Positions 1 through 8,306 of a stretch of 64,000 nt of DNA are shown piece after piece. Origin of the DNA: Bacteroidales bacterium (lineage in GTDB: Bacteria > Bacteroidota > Bacteroidia > Bacteroidales > UBA3824). A model generated the notes under the pieces. That model was not told the origin of the DNA, searched no databases, and saw only the letters and a program-made list of their open reading frames with translations. The stretch is from positions 62,001 to 126,000 of the forward strand of contig JAEERW010000010.1 in the NCBI GenBank assembly GCA_016286055.1. The letters are read 5' to 3'. Position numbers and translations under genes: made by a program. Every line of letters begins with the position of its first letter. The first letter of the stretch is position 1.

Positions 1-20
1 GATTGATACAATGATAAATA

Positions 21-1199
21 TTATTGGTTCAAAGGCTTAGCCAAGATACCAGCGGCAAATCGCTGAGCATTAGAAGGAGTCATCCTCAAAAAACCTGACA
101 CAAGTTTACCATCATCAAAAACAGGTTTTTGTTGTGCAAACTGCTCTATATCAGTATCTTGCAACACATAAAAATCGGCAATCGAATTATCAGCCACAAG
201 GTGCGACACATCCATTGCAAGGCGTCCCATACTGTAACGGCAGTTAACCTCCACACATGGATTAATCTTCAATCCGCCTTCGTTTTCGGAATATACCATA
301 CAATCGATACCCAAAGGACCATTGTAAATATCGCAATATGGCGAATGGGCAAGGCACCTTTTCAAGATGTTGACAAAATTTTCGGCAACAGAGAGATCAA
401 AAAACTCTACTTCATCGTATTTTTTAACCTTACTACAACGATAAAAACCGCTTTCGGTAGTTTCAAAACGTGAAAAACCACGGAACACAGGCTTATGACC
501 CACAATATCAAAATGTGCCGAAAAATCACGCACCTTGTTAAACAGAGGTTCGCATGCCACGCCACCCTGCGATTTAATAACAAAGTTGGTCCATTGCAAA
601 ATATTACTGCTTAGATCGTTGCGACGGAATATTCTAACACCGCGACCACTGCTGCCATAGAGCGCCTTAAAAACTACACCACCAAATCGGTTTGTGGCAT
701 AGTTAAAATATTCGATAGCACGTTTAGCATCATTTGTTACAAAAGGGGCTTGTTGCTCAGTGGGAAAGATATCTAAATGATTGCTTTTTTCAACAAACAA
801 GCGAAACAATTCAGTAGATGTTTTGCGGTTGAAAAGCATTTTTTGCGAAGGCTTAAAACCAAATCCATAATTCGCTGGGAACATAGATTTAAACCTTTCG
901 GCAATGTGCCAAGCACGAGGAGAGTGTCCCCAAGGCTCAAAACCATCAAAACTTACATCTGACAAAGGAAGTCGGCTATCAGATTTGATGAAACATACGT
1001 TATAATAATTTCTCCAAAACGAAATAAAATCCTCGTTAGGAATCTGATTCACAATTATATAATCACCGTTATTGCTAAAAAACATAGGCAACACCGACAA
1101 ATCGTCTTCGATCATAGCGGGATTTTTGGGCAATTGGAAGAAAGGCGAACCATTAGCCACCTCCAACTCACATCCCGGGTTAAACAATCGAAGTTTCAT
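21..1199 (-). CDS. ATP-grasp-like protein of unknown substrate
   Basis: A 392-residue cytoplasmic protein without signal peptide. The segment FKALYGSSGRGVRIF (about residues 178-192) looks like the glycine-rich nucleotide loop of ATP-grasp enzymes. The later stretch GPLGIDCMVY then INPCVEVNCRYSMGR (about residues 294-327) resembles the metal- and ATP-binding half, where Glu and Asn ligands sit. ATP-grasp enzymes join a carboxylate to an amine or thiol; the substrate here cannot be read. The ATG lies only 2 bases after the lptD stop, so the two genes are almost certainly cotranscribed. I recognise it only as a conserved Bacteroidota protein. Fold call is inference; gene reality is sure. Confidence 0.7.
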   Translation of the reverse strand: MKLRLFNPGCELEVANGSPFFQLPKNPAMIEDDLSVLPMFFSNNGDYIIVNQIPNEDFISFWRNYYNVCFIKSDSRLPLSDVSFDGFEPWGHSPRAWHIAERFKSMFPANYGFGFKPSQKMLFNRKTSTELFRLFVEKSNHLDIFPTEQQAPFVTNDAKRAIEYFNYATNRFGGVVFKALYGSSGRGVRIFRRNDLSSNILQWTNFVIKSQGGVACEPLFNKVRDFSAHFDIVGHKPVFRGFSRFETTESGFYRCSKVKKYDEVEFFDLSVAENFVNILKRCLAHSPYCDIYNGPLGIDCMVYSENEGGLKINPCVEVNCRYSMGRLAMDVSHLVADNSIADFYVLQDTDIEQFAQQKPVFDDGKLVSGFLRMTPSNAQRFAAGILAKPLNQ

Positions 1200-1201
1200 A
1201 A

Positions 1202-3973
1202 TCAGTTGTCGCGCCAGTTTTGATTACGTTTATATTCAAAGCCTTGGAATAGATGCGATTTGAATGCAAGAGTAAAGTTGTAGCTCTTATACACACCAAA
1301 CGGAATAATATAAAAACTAAGACCAAAGCAATGCAAATCGCGCGTTACAGAGAGCGACGAAGTAGAGAATTTACCTTCTTGAATATCATATCCTGAGGAA
1401 ATACTCATACTCCATTTATCGGTAAAAGTAACTGAACCAGAAATATTAATAATCTGACTAACAGTAGCAGGCTTTCGCGAAGGTTTTGCATAAGAAAAAG
1501 AGTATGTGCCGCTAATAGACCAAGGTATACTATAATAAGCATATTCATTGTTGTCTTGTTCGCTACGTTTTTTACGATCAAGAAGTTGTTGACGTTCAAG
1601 ACGACGCTCTTCCACCTCCTCGGCTGTTGCCACAATGTTGCCATAATCATCCACTTCGGCTTCATCACCGTAATCGGCAGACAATTTACTATCGGAATTA
1701 CTCGATGACTTATCTCGTGCAAAGGTTTTATTATCAATAGTATAAGAAGTAGAAATATTAACATCTGTAATTCTACCCCATCTACGACCATTTGTTTCTT
1801 TCATTAAATAGAACCGAGTTTTACGACCTGCACTATCAAGCATATAAGGGTCTAATTTGGCATTAAAATTAATGTTGGTTTTGTCAAACAAACGTGTACC
1901 AGCTTTAATAGTTATAATAGATAGCTTGCACGAATCGGCAGCAAGATTGTAAGAACCACTAATATCAAAGGACTCCAACAATTTAATTTTAGTATAATCA
2001 TTAGCAGCAGTATCTTTCTTGGTTTTCATCTTCATCTCAAAATTGTTTCCGAGACCAAATGTTATGGCAGCACTTTTGCCAGAAGGTGGATAGCCATGTA
2101 TACCATTCTCAAAAATAGAATACTTCCTTTTCAAAGTAGAATCAAGAGGGTCTTGTCGATAATAATCCCAAAATGGTTCCGAAAAGTCGGGACGCCAAGC
2201 TAAACCCACAGAGGGAGTAATCACATGTCGGAATGCCTTGATACGTTTAGCATTTTTAAAGTTAAAAATACCGTATAGTTTAGTAGTAGCCGAAACAGAT
2301 GTAGTAAAATCAAAATTGTGCTTAACTCTATTAATAGTATCAACACCGTAACCTACATTTAAAGCAGCGTCATCATTGTCGAAAGAGACATGCGGATTTA
2401 CATAATGTTCCACATAATTGGGATAGATTCGTCCTATATACTTAATCGAAGGAGAAACTGTAATATATTTTAATACATTAAACGAGGCACTTAATGGCAT
2501 AGAATAAGTAAATCCATAATTCATTTTATCCAACATCTCTTTTTTCATAAACAATGAGTCGTGAATACGTTCAACCCTATTATTAAATGAAGCTTCAAAC
2601 GAAGATGAGATTTTTTCATACCATTTCTGCTTTCCCACTTGAGCTTTACGTTTAAAAGGGAAGTAATTAGGAACAGAAAAAGAAAGAGATGGAAATTGTG
2701 ATAACGAAATAGTTGAATCGGAAAAGTTCTGTGTCATATTAGCTATCGCATCCATATGTACTACATTAAACAGAGTTGTTGAATAGTGAACACTCGATTG
2801 TGTAGTACTCTTGGTGATATCAGCAAGTCTCGTTGAATTTTGCAAATCGTAACGAGATTTTTGATACGAAATCGAAGCGCTAAACATACTATTAGGATTG
2901 CATTTAGCATCTTGAGTAAAATTAAAATTCAGTGAATAAGAATTTTGCGAAGTATAAACTACATCCGAGTGTGCACCTTTGATATTAGAAAATTCGCGAA
3001 TACCAGATGTATTTTTTGAATATGCAAAATCCAAATTACCTGAAAATTTGTAACGTACCTTAAATTTACTCAACATCTTAGCTCCCCAGCCTCCATAAGA
3101 ATATATACTTGCCAATAATTGAAGGTCGCAATAATCACTTATCGCAAAATAATATCCACCATCTTGTAAATATAAACCTCTTCGATTCTCCTCGCCATAT
3201 TTCGGCACTATAATACCAGAACTTCTGTGCTTAGTAGCAGGAAATATAGCAAAAGGCAAACCTATTATATACATAGGCACATCGAGCAGTACCAAATAAG
3301 ATGGACCAGTAATAATTTTATCGTCGGGAATAAACTTGGCACGCGTCAACTTAAAATAAAAGTGTGGATGATCGAGATCACAGGTGGTATAATGGGCATT
3401 TTTTATGTGAATCTCACGGTTGGCGTGTATACGTGTCTGTTCACCAAAGAGATAACCGTTTTGTTGTTCGGTATTTACATCGCAAACATAGCCCTCCTTT
3501 GTCTTAAAATTATATTTAATAGTTTTGGCGGTAAACTCGTCGCGATTATCCTTAAACACAGGAGTGCCTTTAATTTCATGAGTTATAGTATCTTCGGTGC
3601 CCTCGGCATAAACTATGTTTGACTCCATCTCTATTCGCATACGGTCTGATTCAAGATTCATAGTGCCGCTTTTAACCTTAGTAGAGCCATACATATAAAC
3701 ATCCTTGGTAGAGAGAGAAACCATTAGCGAATCGTCGCACTGATATTCTATAGGTGCATCCACAACCGAACGTCGCTTGCGGATTTTCAATGTATCAACT
3801 GTTACTACTGTAGAATCTTCCAAAGACTTCAAACTATCGGTGAGAACCACCGTTGGGTCATCAACCATCAACGCCAAAGTGTCGGACTTTGGAGCCGTAA
3901 TTGTATCTTGTTGCTGTGCAAACACTTGACAAGATATCAACAAAAGAATAATTATGTTTAATATTTTTTGCAC
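1202..3973 (-). CDS. lptD: LPS assembly outer-membrane protein LptD
   Basis: A 923-residue outer-membrane protein. Residues 1-19 form a signal peptide ending VFAQ. Residues about 95-220 carry the OstA/LptA-like jellyroll that receives lipopolysaccharide from the periplasmic bridge (for example YAEGTEDTITHEIKGTP and the HANREIHIKNAHYTTCD segment). The rest is a long beta-barrel rich in alternating aromatic strands ending near the C-terminus. Known role: with LptE it inserts LPS into the outer leaflet. A Lys/Arg/Glu-rich insertion (about residues 790-815) interrupts the barrel and is probably an exposed loop. The start codon is GTG at 3973, directly before the QKILNI signal peptide; no ATG lies nearby. 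It is divergent from the amidase gene. Confidence 0.9.
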   Translation of the reverse strand: MQKILNIIILLLISCQVFAQQQDTITAPKSDTLALMVDDPTVVLTDSLKSLEDSTVVTVDTLKIRKRRSVVDAPIEYQCDDSLMVSLSTKDVYMYGSTKVKSGTMNLESDRMRIEMESNIVYAEGTEDTITHEIKGTPVFKDNRDEFTAKTIKYNFKTKEGYVCDVNTEQQNGYLFGEQTRIHANREIHIKNAHYTTCDLDHPHFYFKLTRAKFIPDDKIITGPSYLVLLDVPMYIIGLPFAIFPATKHRSSGIIVPKYGEENRRGLYLQDGGYYFAISDYCDLQLLASIYSYGGWGAKMLSKFKVRYKFSGNLDFAYSKNTSGIREFSNIKGAHSDVVYTSQNSYSLNFNFTQDAKCNPNSMFSASISYQKSRYDLQNSTRLADITKSTTQSSVHYSTTLFNVVHMDAIANMTQNFSDSTISLSQFPSLSFSVPNYFPFKRKAQVGKQKWYEKISSSFEASFNNRVERIHDSLFMKKEMLDKMNYGFTYSMPLSASFNVLKYITVSPSIKYIGRIYPNYVEHYVNPHVSFDNDDAALNVGYGVDTINRVKHNFDFTTSVSATTKLYGIFNFKNAKRIKAFRHVITPSVGLAWRPDFSEPFWDYYRQDPLDSTLKRKYSIFENGIHGYPPSGKSAAITFGLGNNFEMKMKTKKDTAANDYTKIKLLESFDISGSYNLAADSCKLSIITIKAGTRLFDKTNINFNAKLDPYMLDSAGRKTRFYLMKETNGRRWGRITDVNISTSYTIDNKTFARDKSSSNSDSKLSADYGDEAEVDDYGNIVATAEEVEERRLERQQLLDRKKRSEQDNNEYAYYSIPWSISGTYSFSYAKPSRKPATVSQIINISGSVTFTDKWSMSISSGYDIQEGKFSTSSLSVTRDLHCFGLSFYIIPFGVYKSYNFTLAFKSHLFQGFEYKRNQNWRDN

Positions 3974-4005
3974 AAATATTGTTCAAATTTTAGCGTTAAT
4001 AGTGT

Positions 4006-4013
4006 TACCTTTG
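4006..4013 (+). promoter_or_regulatory. Putative -7 box for the amidase gene
   Basis: TACCTTTG matches the Bacteroidota -7 consensus TAnnTTTG and faces the amidase gene at 4106, giving a leader of about 85 bases. No convincing -33 element sits 19-20 bases upstream, so the call is tentative. Confidence 0.4.
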
Positions 4014-4036
4014 TCCTATCGTTTAAAATCAGAGGG

Positions 4037-4065
4037 CAAAATTATAAAAATTTCAAAAACACAAA
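4037..4065 (-). promoter_or_regulatory. Putative lptD promoter
   Basis: Read on the minus strand: TTTG (4065-4062), 17 bases, then TAATTTTG (4044-4037), matching the Bacteroidota -33/-7 pattern. Transcription would start near 4030, leaving a leader of about 57 bases before the GTG start of lptD. It overlaps head-on with the amidase promoter region. Confidence 0.5.
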
Positions 4066-4105
4066 CTGTGCTGTTGAAAAACGGCTACAAAAATAACGAA
4101 CTATA

Positions 4106-5302
4106 ATGACAAAAAACCAGAAAGCACGGATTTTTTTAACCACGTTAGCATTTTTTATGATTTGCTTAACGCCACAGAAACATATTTACGCACAAGAAAC
4201 AACCAATTTAGTAAAAAAGATAGTACTTGATGCAGGTCACGGCGGCAAAGACCCAGGGGCAATTGGCAAACGTACAAAAGAAAAAAATCTAACCCTTGCC
4301 ATCACTCTCAAACTCGGAAAATACATTGAGGAGAAGATGCCAGGTGTAGAAGTGGTATACACTCGTACCACCGACAAATTTCTGGAACTTAAAGCCCGAA
4401 CCGACATTGCCATCGAAGAAAATGCCGATGTGTTTATATCTATCCACATAAATTCTTGTAAAGATAAAAATGTAAAAGGTGTATGCACTTACGTAACGGG
4501 TCTTGCTCGCAGTCAAGAAAACCTTGAACTTGCTATGCTCGAAAACTCCGTTATCAAAAACGAGGAAAACTACGAGGCTAAATATGGCGACATTCTCAAC
4601 CAAACCATCGACTACGAAAGCGAATACATAGCCTCTACCCTATTTCAAAACGCTCATCACGAACAGAGCATTTGCCTTGCAGGATATATTCAAGACCAAT
4701 TCAGAACGCGAACTGGTCGCAAAGACCTTGGTGTAAAACAAGCCAATTTTGCTGTACTTTGGCGTGCTACCATGCCGAGTGTTTTAGTGGAGTGCGGATT
4801 TATAAGCAACCCCGACGAAGAAAAAGATATGGCAACAGATTATTGGCAGTCGATAATTGCCTCGGCTATATTTAGAGCATTCCGCCAATACAAAGAAGAC
4901 CTCGAAGGTGGCAAACTTAACTCCTCGCAAAATCAAAAACCAAAAACTAACACCGAAAATGTACAAAAACCCAAACCCGCCGAAAATACTCAACAACCAT
5001 CGGCACAAAAACCACCCACAACATCGGGAAACAACTCTAAGATATGCCTCAAAGTGCAGTTAAAATCATCCACAGAACGCATCCCCACCACCAGCAAAAT
5101 ATTCAAAGGCATCGAAAACGTTGAAGAAATAAAAATCGACGGCGTATATAAATACACAGTGGGCTGTGAACAGGATATGCAAAAAATATTGCAAATACAA
5201 AGCGAAGTGCGCAAAAAAATTCCCGACGCCTTTGTAATAGCCGTAAAAGGCAACCAAAGGCTCGATATCAACACTGCAAAAAAAGAGTTGGGTATTAAAT
5301 AA
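4106..5302 (+). CDS. N-acetylmuramoyl-L-alanine amidase with SPOR-like tail
   Basis: Secreted zinc hydrolase (398 residues) that cleaves the bond between N-acetylmuramic acid and L-alanine in peptidoglycan, typically during daughter-cell separation. A signal peptide ends near IYAQ (residue 30). The Amidase_3 domain spans about 37-265, with zinc ligands His45 (DAGHGG), Glu59 and His114 (SIHIN) and catalytic Glu229 (VECGF). A Pro/Asn/Gln-rich linker (about 270-315) leads to a C-terminal domain (about 317-395; KVQLKSST and DAFVIAVKGNQR) resembling a SPOR-type septal peptidoglycan-binding domain. Divergent from lptD, a pairing I have often seen in Bacteroidota. It ends 2 bases from the next convergent gene with no visible terminator. 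Confidence 0.93.
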   Translation: MTKNQKARIFLTTLAFFMICLTPQKHIYAQETTNLVKKIVLDAGHGGKDPGAIGKRTKEKNLTLAITLKLGKYIEEKMPGVEVVYTRTTDKFLELKARTDIAIEENADVFISIHINSCKDKNVKGVCTYVTGLARSQENLELAMLENSVIKNEENYEAKYGDILNQTIDYESEYIASTLFQNAHHEQSICLAGYIQDQFRTRTGRKDLGVKQANFAVLWRATMPSVLVECGFISNPDEEKDMATDYWQSIIASAIFRAFRQYKEDLEGGKLNSSQNQKPKTNTENVQKPKPAENTQQPSAQKPPTTSGNNSKICLKVQLKSSTERIPTTSKIFKGIENVEEIKIDGVYKYTVGCEQDMQKILQIQSEVRKKIPDAFVIAVKGNQRLDINTAKKELGIK

Positions 5303-5304
5303 GG

Positions 5305-5511
5305 TCAGGATTTTTTGTCGAACGATTTAAAAACCGACTCCACAATAATGCTAACAAATATATAGACAAGCATGCACAATAATGTAGAGAGAATAAAGTC
5401 TTTCGGTTTGTAAAACTGCCAAACGCCAAGAATAGCTGGTATCGTTAGCCCAATACGCAGCAAGTGACGTAGTATATCCTTAAATGTAAAGTTAAAATTC
5501 ACCTTTTCCAT
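5305..5511 (-). CDS. Small two-pass membrane protein
   Basis: A 68-residue protein with hydrophobic segments at about residues 18-34 (GLTIPAILGVWQF) and 41-59 (STLLCMLVYIFVSIIVES). It starts with a basic, polar N-terminus and ends KSFDKKS, so both ends are probably cytoplasmic. No family recognised. It is convergent with the amidase gene, whose stop lies 2 bases away, and sits just downstream of the tRNA-Lys terminator. The clear membrane pattern and the tight fit between features argue that it is real. Confidence 0.6.
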   Translation of the reverse strand: MEKVNFNFTFKDILRHLLRIGLTIPAILGVWQFYKPKDFILSTLLCMLVYIFVSIIVESVFKSFDKKS

Positions 5512-5564
5512 AACACAGATTTTTTATAAGGTACACCTTATATATATAGTAAAAAAAAAAGCAT

Positions 5565-5595
5565 AAAAAAACCCCGCGATCAAAATCACTGGGGT
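5565..5595 (-). terminator. Rho-independent terminator of the tRNA-Lys unit
   Basis: On the minus strand an ACCCC/GGGGT hairpin (5571-5575 with 5591-5595) is followed by a run of T (5570-5565). It lies directly downstream of the last tRNA-Lys gene. Confidence 0.65.
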
Positions 5596-5605
5596 ATCTA
5601 TTTTG

Positions 5606-5678
5606 TGACCAAGCTGGGGCTCGAACCCAGGACCCCATCCTTAAAAGGGATGTGCTCTACCAACTGAGCTACTTAGTC
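5606..5678 (-). tRNA. tRNA-Lys (UUU), copy 3 in transcription order
   Basis: A 73-base cloverleaf. The acceptor arms GACTAAG and CTTGGTC pair; the D-arm reads GCTCAGTTGGTAGAGC; the anticodon stem CATCC/GGATG encloses loop CTTTTAA with anticodon TTT; the T-loop reads GGTTCGAGCCC. The discriminator is A and no CCA is encoded. Identical to the two copies upstream. Confidence 0.97.
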
Positions 5679-5705
5679 GACCTAACTAATGATAATTTTA
5701 TATCG

Positions 5706-5778
5706 TGACCAAGCTGGGGCTCGAACCCAGGACCCCATCCTTAAAAGGGATGTGCTCTACCAACTGAGCTACTTAGTC
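5706..5778 (-). tRNA. tRNA-Lys (UUU), copy 2
   Basis: Identical in all 73 bases to the flanking copies (anticodon TTT, no encoded CCA). The spacer to copy 3 is 27 bases. All copies share the same few bases 5' of the mature end (TTAGGTC on the minus strand), which suggests recent tandem duplication with a common processing signal. Confidence 0.97.
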
Positions 5779-5783
5779 GACCT

Positions 5784-5812
5784 AAAAAACCGGCAAAAAA
5801 AATAAAACCGGT
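5784..5812 (-). terminator. Weak hairpin plus T-run between tRNA-Lys copies 1 and 2
   Basis: On the minus strand ACCGG and CCGGT (plus positions 5808-5812 and 5789-5793) flank a 14-base AT-rich loop, followed by a T-run (5788-5784). It could be a partial terminator or a processing structure inside the tandem tRNA unit; the stem is only 5 bp. Confidence 0.3.
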
Positions 5813-5821
5813 AAAAAAAAG

Positions 5822-5894
5822 TGACCAAGCTGGGGCTCGAACCCAGGACCCCATCCTTAAAAGGGATGTGCTCTACCAACTGAGCTACTTAGTC
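5822..5894 (-). tRNA. tRNA-Lys (UUU), copy 1 (promoter-proximal)
   Basis: Same 73-base sequence as the two downstream copies; anticodon TTT, no encoded CCA. It is the first copy after the promoter at 5962-5992, with a 5' leader of about 60 bases to be trimmed. The spacer to copy 2 is 43 bases. Confidence 0.97.
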
Positions 5895-5961
5895 GACCTA
5901 ATATTCTAATTATAAAATCTCATTCAAATATCGTGTAAAACGTCCTTCGTTTTTGACGGTG

Positions 5962-5992
5962 CAAAAGTATAACAGATTTTAATACAACCAAA
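5962..5992 (-). promoter_or_regulatory. Promoter of the tRNA-Lys unit
   Basis: Minus strand: TTTG (5992-5989), 19 bases, TACTTTTG (5969-5962), a full match to the Bacteroidota -33/-7 consensus. It lies in the roughly 315-base gap 5895-6210, which otherwise holds only AT-rich DNA and the serC promoter. Confidence 0.7.
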
Positions 5993-6123
5993 ATTTTTTT
6001 TATAAAAAAACTAATTTTTTTTTCTACACCGTCCACAGATAGGTAAAACACGTAAAAGCATATTTTTTATCATTATTAAGATAAAAATACGCATTTTTAT
6101 TAGTTCAATAGCAAAACAATTTG

Positions 6124-6131
6124 CATATTTG
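6124..6131 (+). promoter_or_regulatory. Putative -7 box of serC
   Basis: CATATTTG followed by CA is one base off TAnnTTTG and lies about 80 bases before the serC ATG. A small inverted pair TCGG/CCGA (6143-6146, 6156-6159) follows in the leader. No -33 element is clear. Confidence 0.4.
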
Positions 6132-6210
6132 CACCAAAATTATCGGCTTACTAAACCGACACATTTATATATAAGAAAAATAGATTGTAAAATAATAATA
6201 AAACACAACA

Positions 6211-7278
6211 ATGAAAAAGCATAATTTTTTTGCAGGTCCGTCTATTCTACCGGATTACACAGTTGAAGAAACAGCTAAAGCCATTCAAGATTTTAACGGA
6301 ACAGGCATATCACTAATGTGTATGTCGCACCGCGACAAATCGTTCGACGCTGTAATGAACCAAGCCGTAGCACTTTTCAAAGAGGTTCTCGACATTCCAT
6401 CGGGATACTCTGTAATCTTCCTCGGCGGTGGCGCTAGCCTGCAGTTCTGTATGGTTCCCTACAACCTCTTGAACAAAAAGGCTTTTTACGTAAACACTGG
6501 CACATGGGCTTCTAAAGCAGCAAAAGAGGCTAAACTCTTTGGCGAAGTTGACGACCACATCAGCAGCAAGGAAGCAAACTTTACATACGTTCCCAAGGGA
6601 TTTGAAATCCCCACAGATGCTGACTATATGCACATCACAACCAACAATACCATTTACGGTACCGAACAGTTGGTAGACTACACAAGCCCAATTCCCGTGG
6701 TTGCTGATATGTCGTCTGACATTTTCAGCCGTCCTTTGGATGTTAGCAAATACGGCCTTATCTACGGTGGCGCTCAGAAAAACCTCTCTTGCGCTGGCGT
6801 AACATTCGTTATTGTAAAAGACGATATCCTCGGCAAAGTTGACCGTCAGATCCCCACAATGCTCAACTACAAGACTCACATCGAAAAGAACTCTATGTTC
6901 AACACACCTCCTTGTGTTTCTGTATTCTCAGCAGTTAAGACCCTCGAATGGATCAAACAGAACGGCGGTGTTAAAGAGATGGAAAAACGCGCTATCGCAA
7001 AATCTACAAAACTTTACGACGAAATCGACCGCAACCGCTTATTCAAAGGCACTGCTCAGGTTGACTCTCGTTCGCGCATGAACGTTTGCTTCGTTATGAA
7101 CGACGAATACAAAGACCTCGAGCAGAAATTCATCGACTTTACCAAAGAACGCGATATGGTAGGTCTTAAAGGTCACCGTTCGGTTGGCGGATTCCGCGCT
7201 TCGCTCTACAACGCATTGCCCGAAGCAAGTGTTGACGCCCTCGTTCAGGCTATGAAAGATTTTGAAAAACAAAACTAA
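6211..7278 (+). CDS. serC: Phosphoserine aminotransferase
   Basis: PLP enzyme of 355 residues, the normal SerC length. It converts 3-phosphohydroxypyruvate and glutamate to phosphoserine and 2-oxoglutarate, the second step of serine synthesis, and also serves pyridoxal phosphate synthesis in some bacteria. Visible marks are the N-terminal [10 protein letters not shown], the [10 protein letters not shown] phosphate-binding loop (about residues 71-80), and GAQKNLS with the Schiff-base Lys190. serA follows 41 bases downstream in the same direction and makes the substrate, so the two form an operon ending at the terminator at 8261-8292. Confidence 0.96.
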   Translation: MKKHNFFAGPSILPDYTVEETAKAIQDFNGTGISLMCMSHRDKSFDAVMNQAVALFKEVLDIPSGYSVIFLGGGASLQFCMVPYNLLNKKAFYVNTGTWASKAAKEAKLFGEVDDHISSKEANFTYVPKGFEIPTDADYMHITTNNTIYGTEQLVDYTSPIPVVADMSSDIFSRPLDVSKYGLIYGGAQKNLSCAGVTFVIVKDDILGKVDRQIPTMLNYKTHIEKNSMFNTPPCVSVFSAVKTLEWIKQNGGVKEMEKRAIAKSTKLYDEIDRNRLFKGTAQVDSRSRMNVCFVMNDEYKDLEQKFIDFTKERDMVGLKGHRSVGGFRASLYNALPEASVDALVQAMKDFEKQN

Positions 7279-7319
7279 TCAATGCATCTAAGTGCATAAT
7301 TCATAATTCAATAAGAAAA

Positions 7320-8240
7320 ATGAAAATATTAGTAGCAACAGAAAAACCGTTTGCAAAACAAGCAGTTGACGGTATCAAAGATATCGTAGTAAAATCGGGC
7401 AACGAGTTCGCATTGCTCGAAAACTACACCGACAAACAGCAGCTCTTAAACGCAGTTGCCGATGCCGATGCACTCATTATCCGTAGCGACAAAGTTACCG
7501 CCGAGGTAATGGACGCTGCTAAAAACCTCAAAATCGTAGTTCGCGCAGGCGCAGGTTACGACAATGTTGACCTCGAAGCCGCTACTAAGAAAGGTATCGT
7601 GGTAATGAACACTCCCGGACAGAACTCTAACGCAGTTGCCGAATTGGTATTCGGACTTCTCGTGTTCACAGTTCGCAATTTCTTCAATGGCAAATCGGGT
7701 TCGGAACTCAAAGGCAAAAAACTCGGTATCTTGGCATTCGGTCAGGTTGGCCGCAATGTAGCACGCGTTGCCAAAGGTTTCGATATGGACGTTTACGCAT
7801 ACGACGCATTCTGCCCCAAGGAAGTTATCGAAGCTGCTGGTGTTAAAGCCGTTGACAATCAAGACGCTCTCTTTGAAAACTGCGACATCGTATCGCTCCA
7901 CATTCCTGCAACAGCAGAAACAAAACAGAGCATCAACTACGCACTGGTTAACAAGATGAAAAAAGGCGGCATAGTTATCAACACTGCCCGCAAAGAGGTT
8001 ATCAACGAGCCCGAACTCATCAAATTGATGGAAGAACGTGCCGACCTCAAATACATCACCGACATCGCTCCCGATGCCGACGCCGACTTCAAAGCTAAAT
8101 TTGAAGGCCGTTACTTTGCTACACCCAAAAAGATGGGTGCGCAGACTGCTGAGGCCAACATCAACGCGGGACTCGCGGCGGCGAACCAGATTGTAGACTT
8201 TTTTGCAACTGGTAACAAAAAATTTCAAGTAAACAAATAG
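7320..8240 (+). CDS. serA: D-3-phosphoglycerate dehydrogenase, short type III form
   Basis: NAD-dependent 2-hydroxyacid dehydrogenase that oxidises 3-phosphoglycerate to 3-phosphohydroxypyruvate, the entry to serine synthesis. At 306 residues it lacks the ACT regulatory domains of the long enzymes. The Rossmann loop reads FGQVGRN (about residue 140) and the substrate Arg lies in NTARKEVI (about 220). Where most relatives have the catalytic His in a PHxG motif, this protein has Pro269-Lys270-Lys271-Met-Gly; the His is replaced by Lys270. From memory, such His-to-Lys enzymes form a recognised subgroup shared by Bacteroidota and Entamoeba. Gene order serC-serA supports the function. Confidence 0.92.
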   Translation: MKILVATEKPFAKQAVDGIKDIVVKSGNEFALLENYTDKQQLLNAVADADALIIRSDKVTAEVMDAAKNLKIVVRAGAGYDNVDLEAATKKGIVVMNTPGQNSNAVAELVFGLLVFTVRNFFNGKSGSELKGKKLGILAFGQVGRNVARVAKGFDMDVYAYDAFCPKEVIEAAGVKAVDNQDALFENCDIVSLHIPATAETKQSINYALVNKMKKGGIVINTARKEVINEPELIKLMEERADLKYITDIAPDADADFKAKFEGRYFATPKKMGAQTAEANINAGLAAANQIVDFFATGNKKFQVNK

Positions 8241-8260
8241 AAGGTTATACCCATTAAAAA

Positions 8261-8292
8261 AAGGGAGGCCTCAACAACCTCCCTTTTTTTTA
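8261..8292 (+). terminator. Terminator after serC-serA
   Basis: AAGGGAGG (8261-8268) pairs with CCTCCCTT (8278-8285), loop of 9, followed by an uninterrupted T-run. It ends the serC-serA transcript and separates it from the DUF1015 gene. Confidence 0.85.
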
Positions 8293-8306
8293 ACACTTTA
8301 TATAAT

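Noticed and set aside
5606-5894. Three evenly spaced identical ~75-base repeats, at first sight CRISPR-like or a tandem repeat element.
   Set aside because: Each repeat folds as a complete tRNA-Lys cloverleaf, and the spacers differ in length (27 and 43 bases) without spacer-like content.
7446-8228. Long open frame on the minus strand opposite serA (260 codons).
   Set aside because: It mirrors a highly conserved gene with strong codon bias; its product is Val/Phe/Cys-rich without domains, typical of antisense shadow frames.
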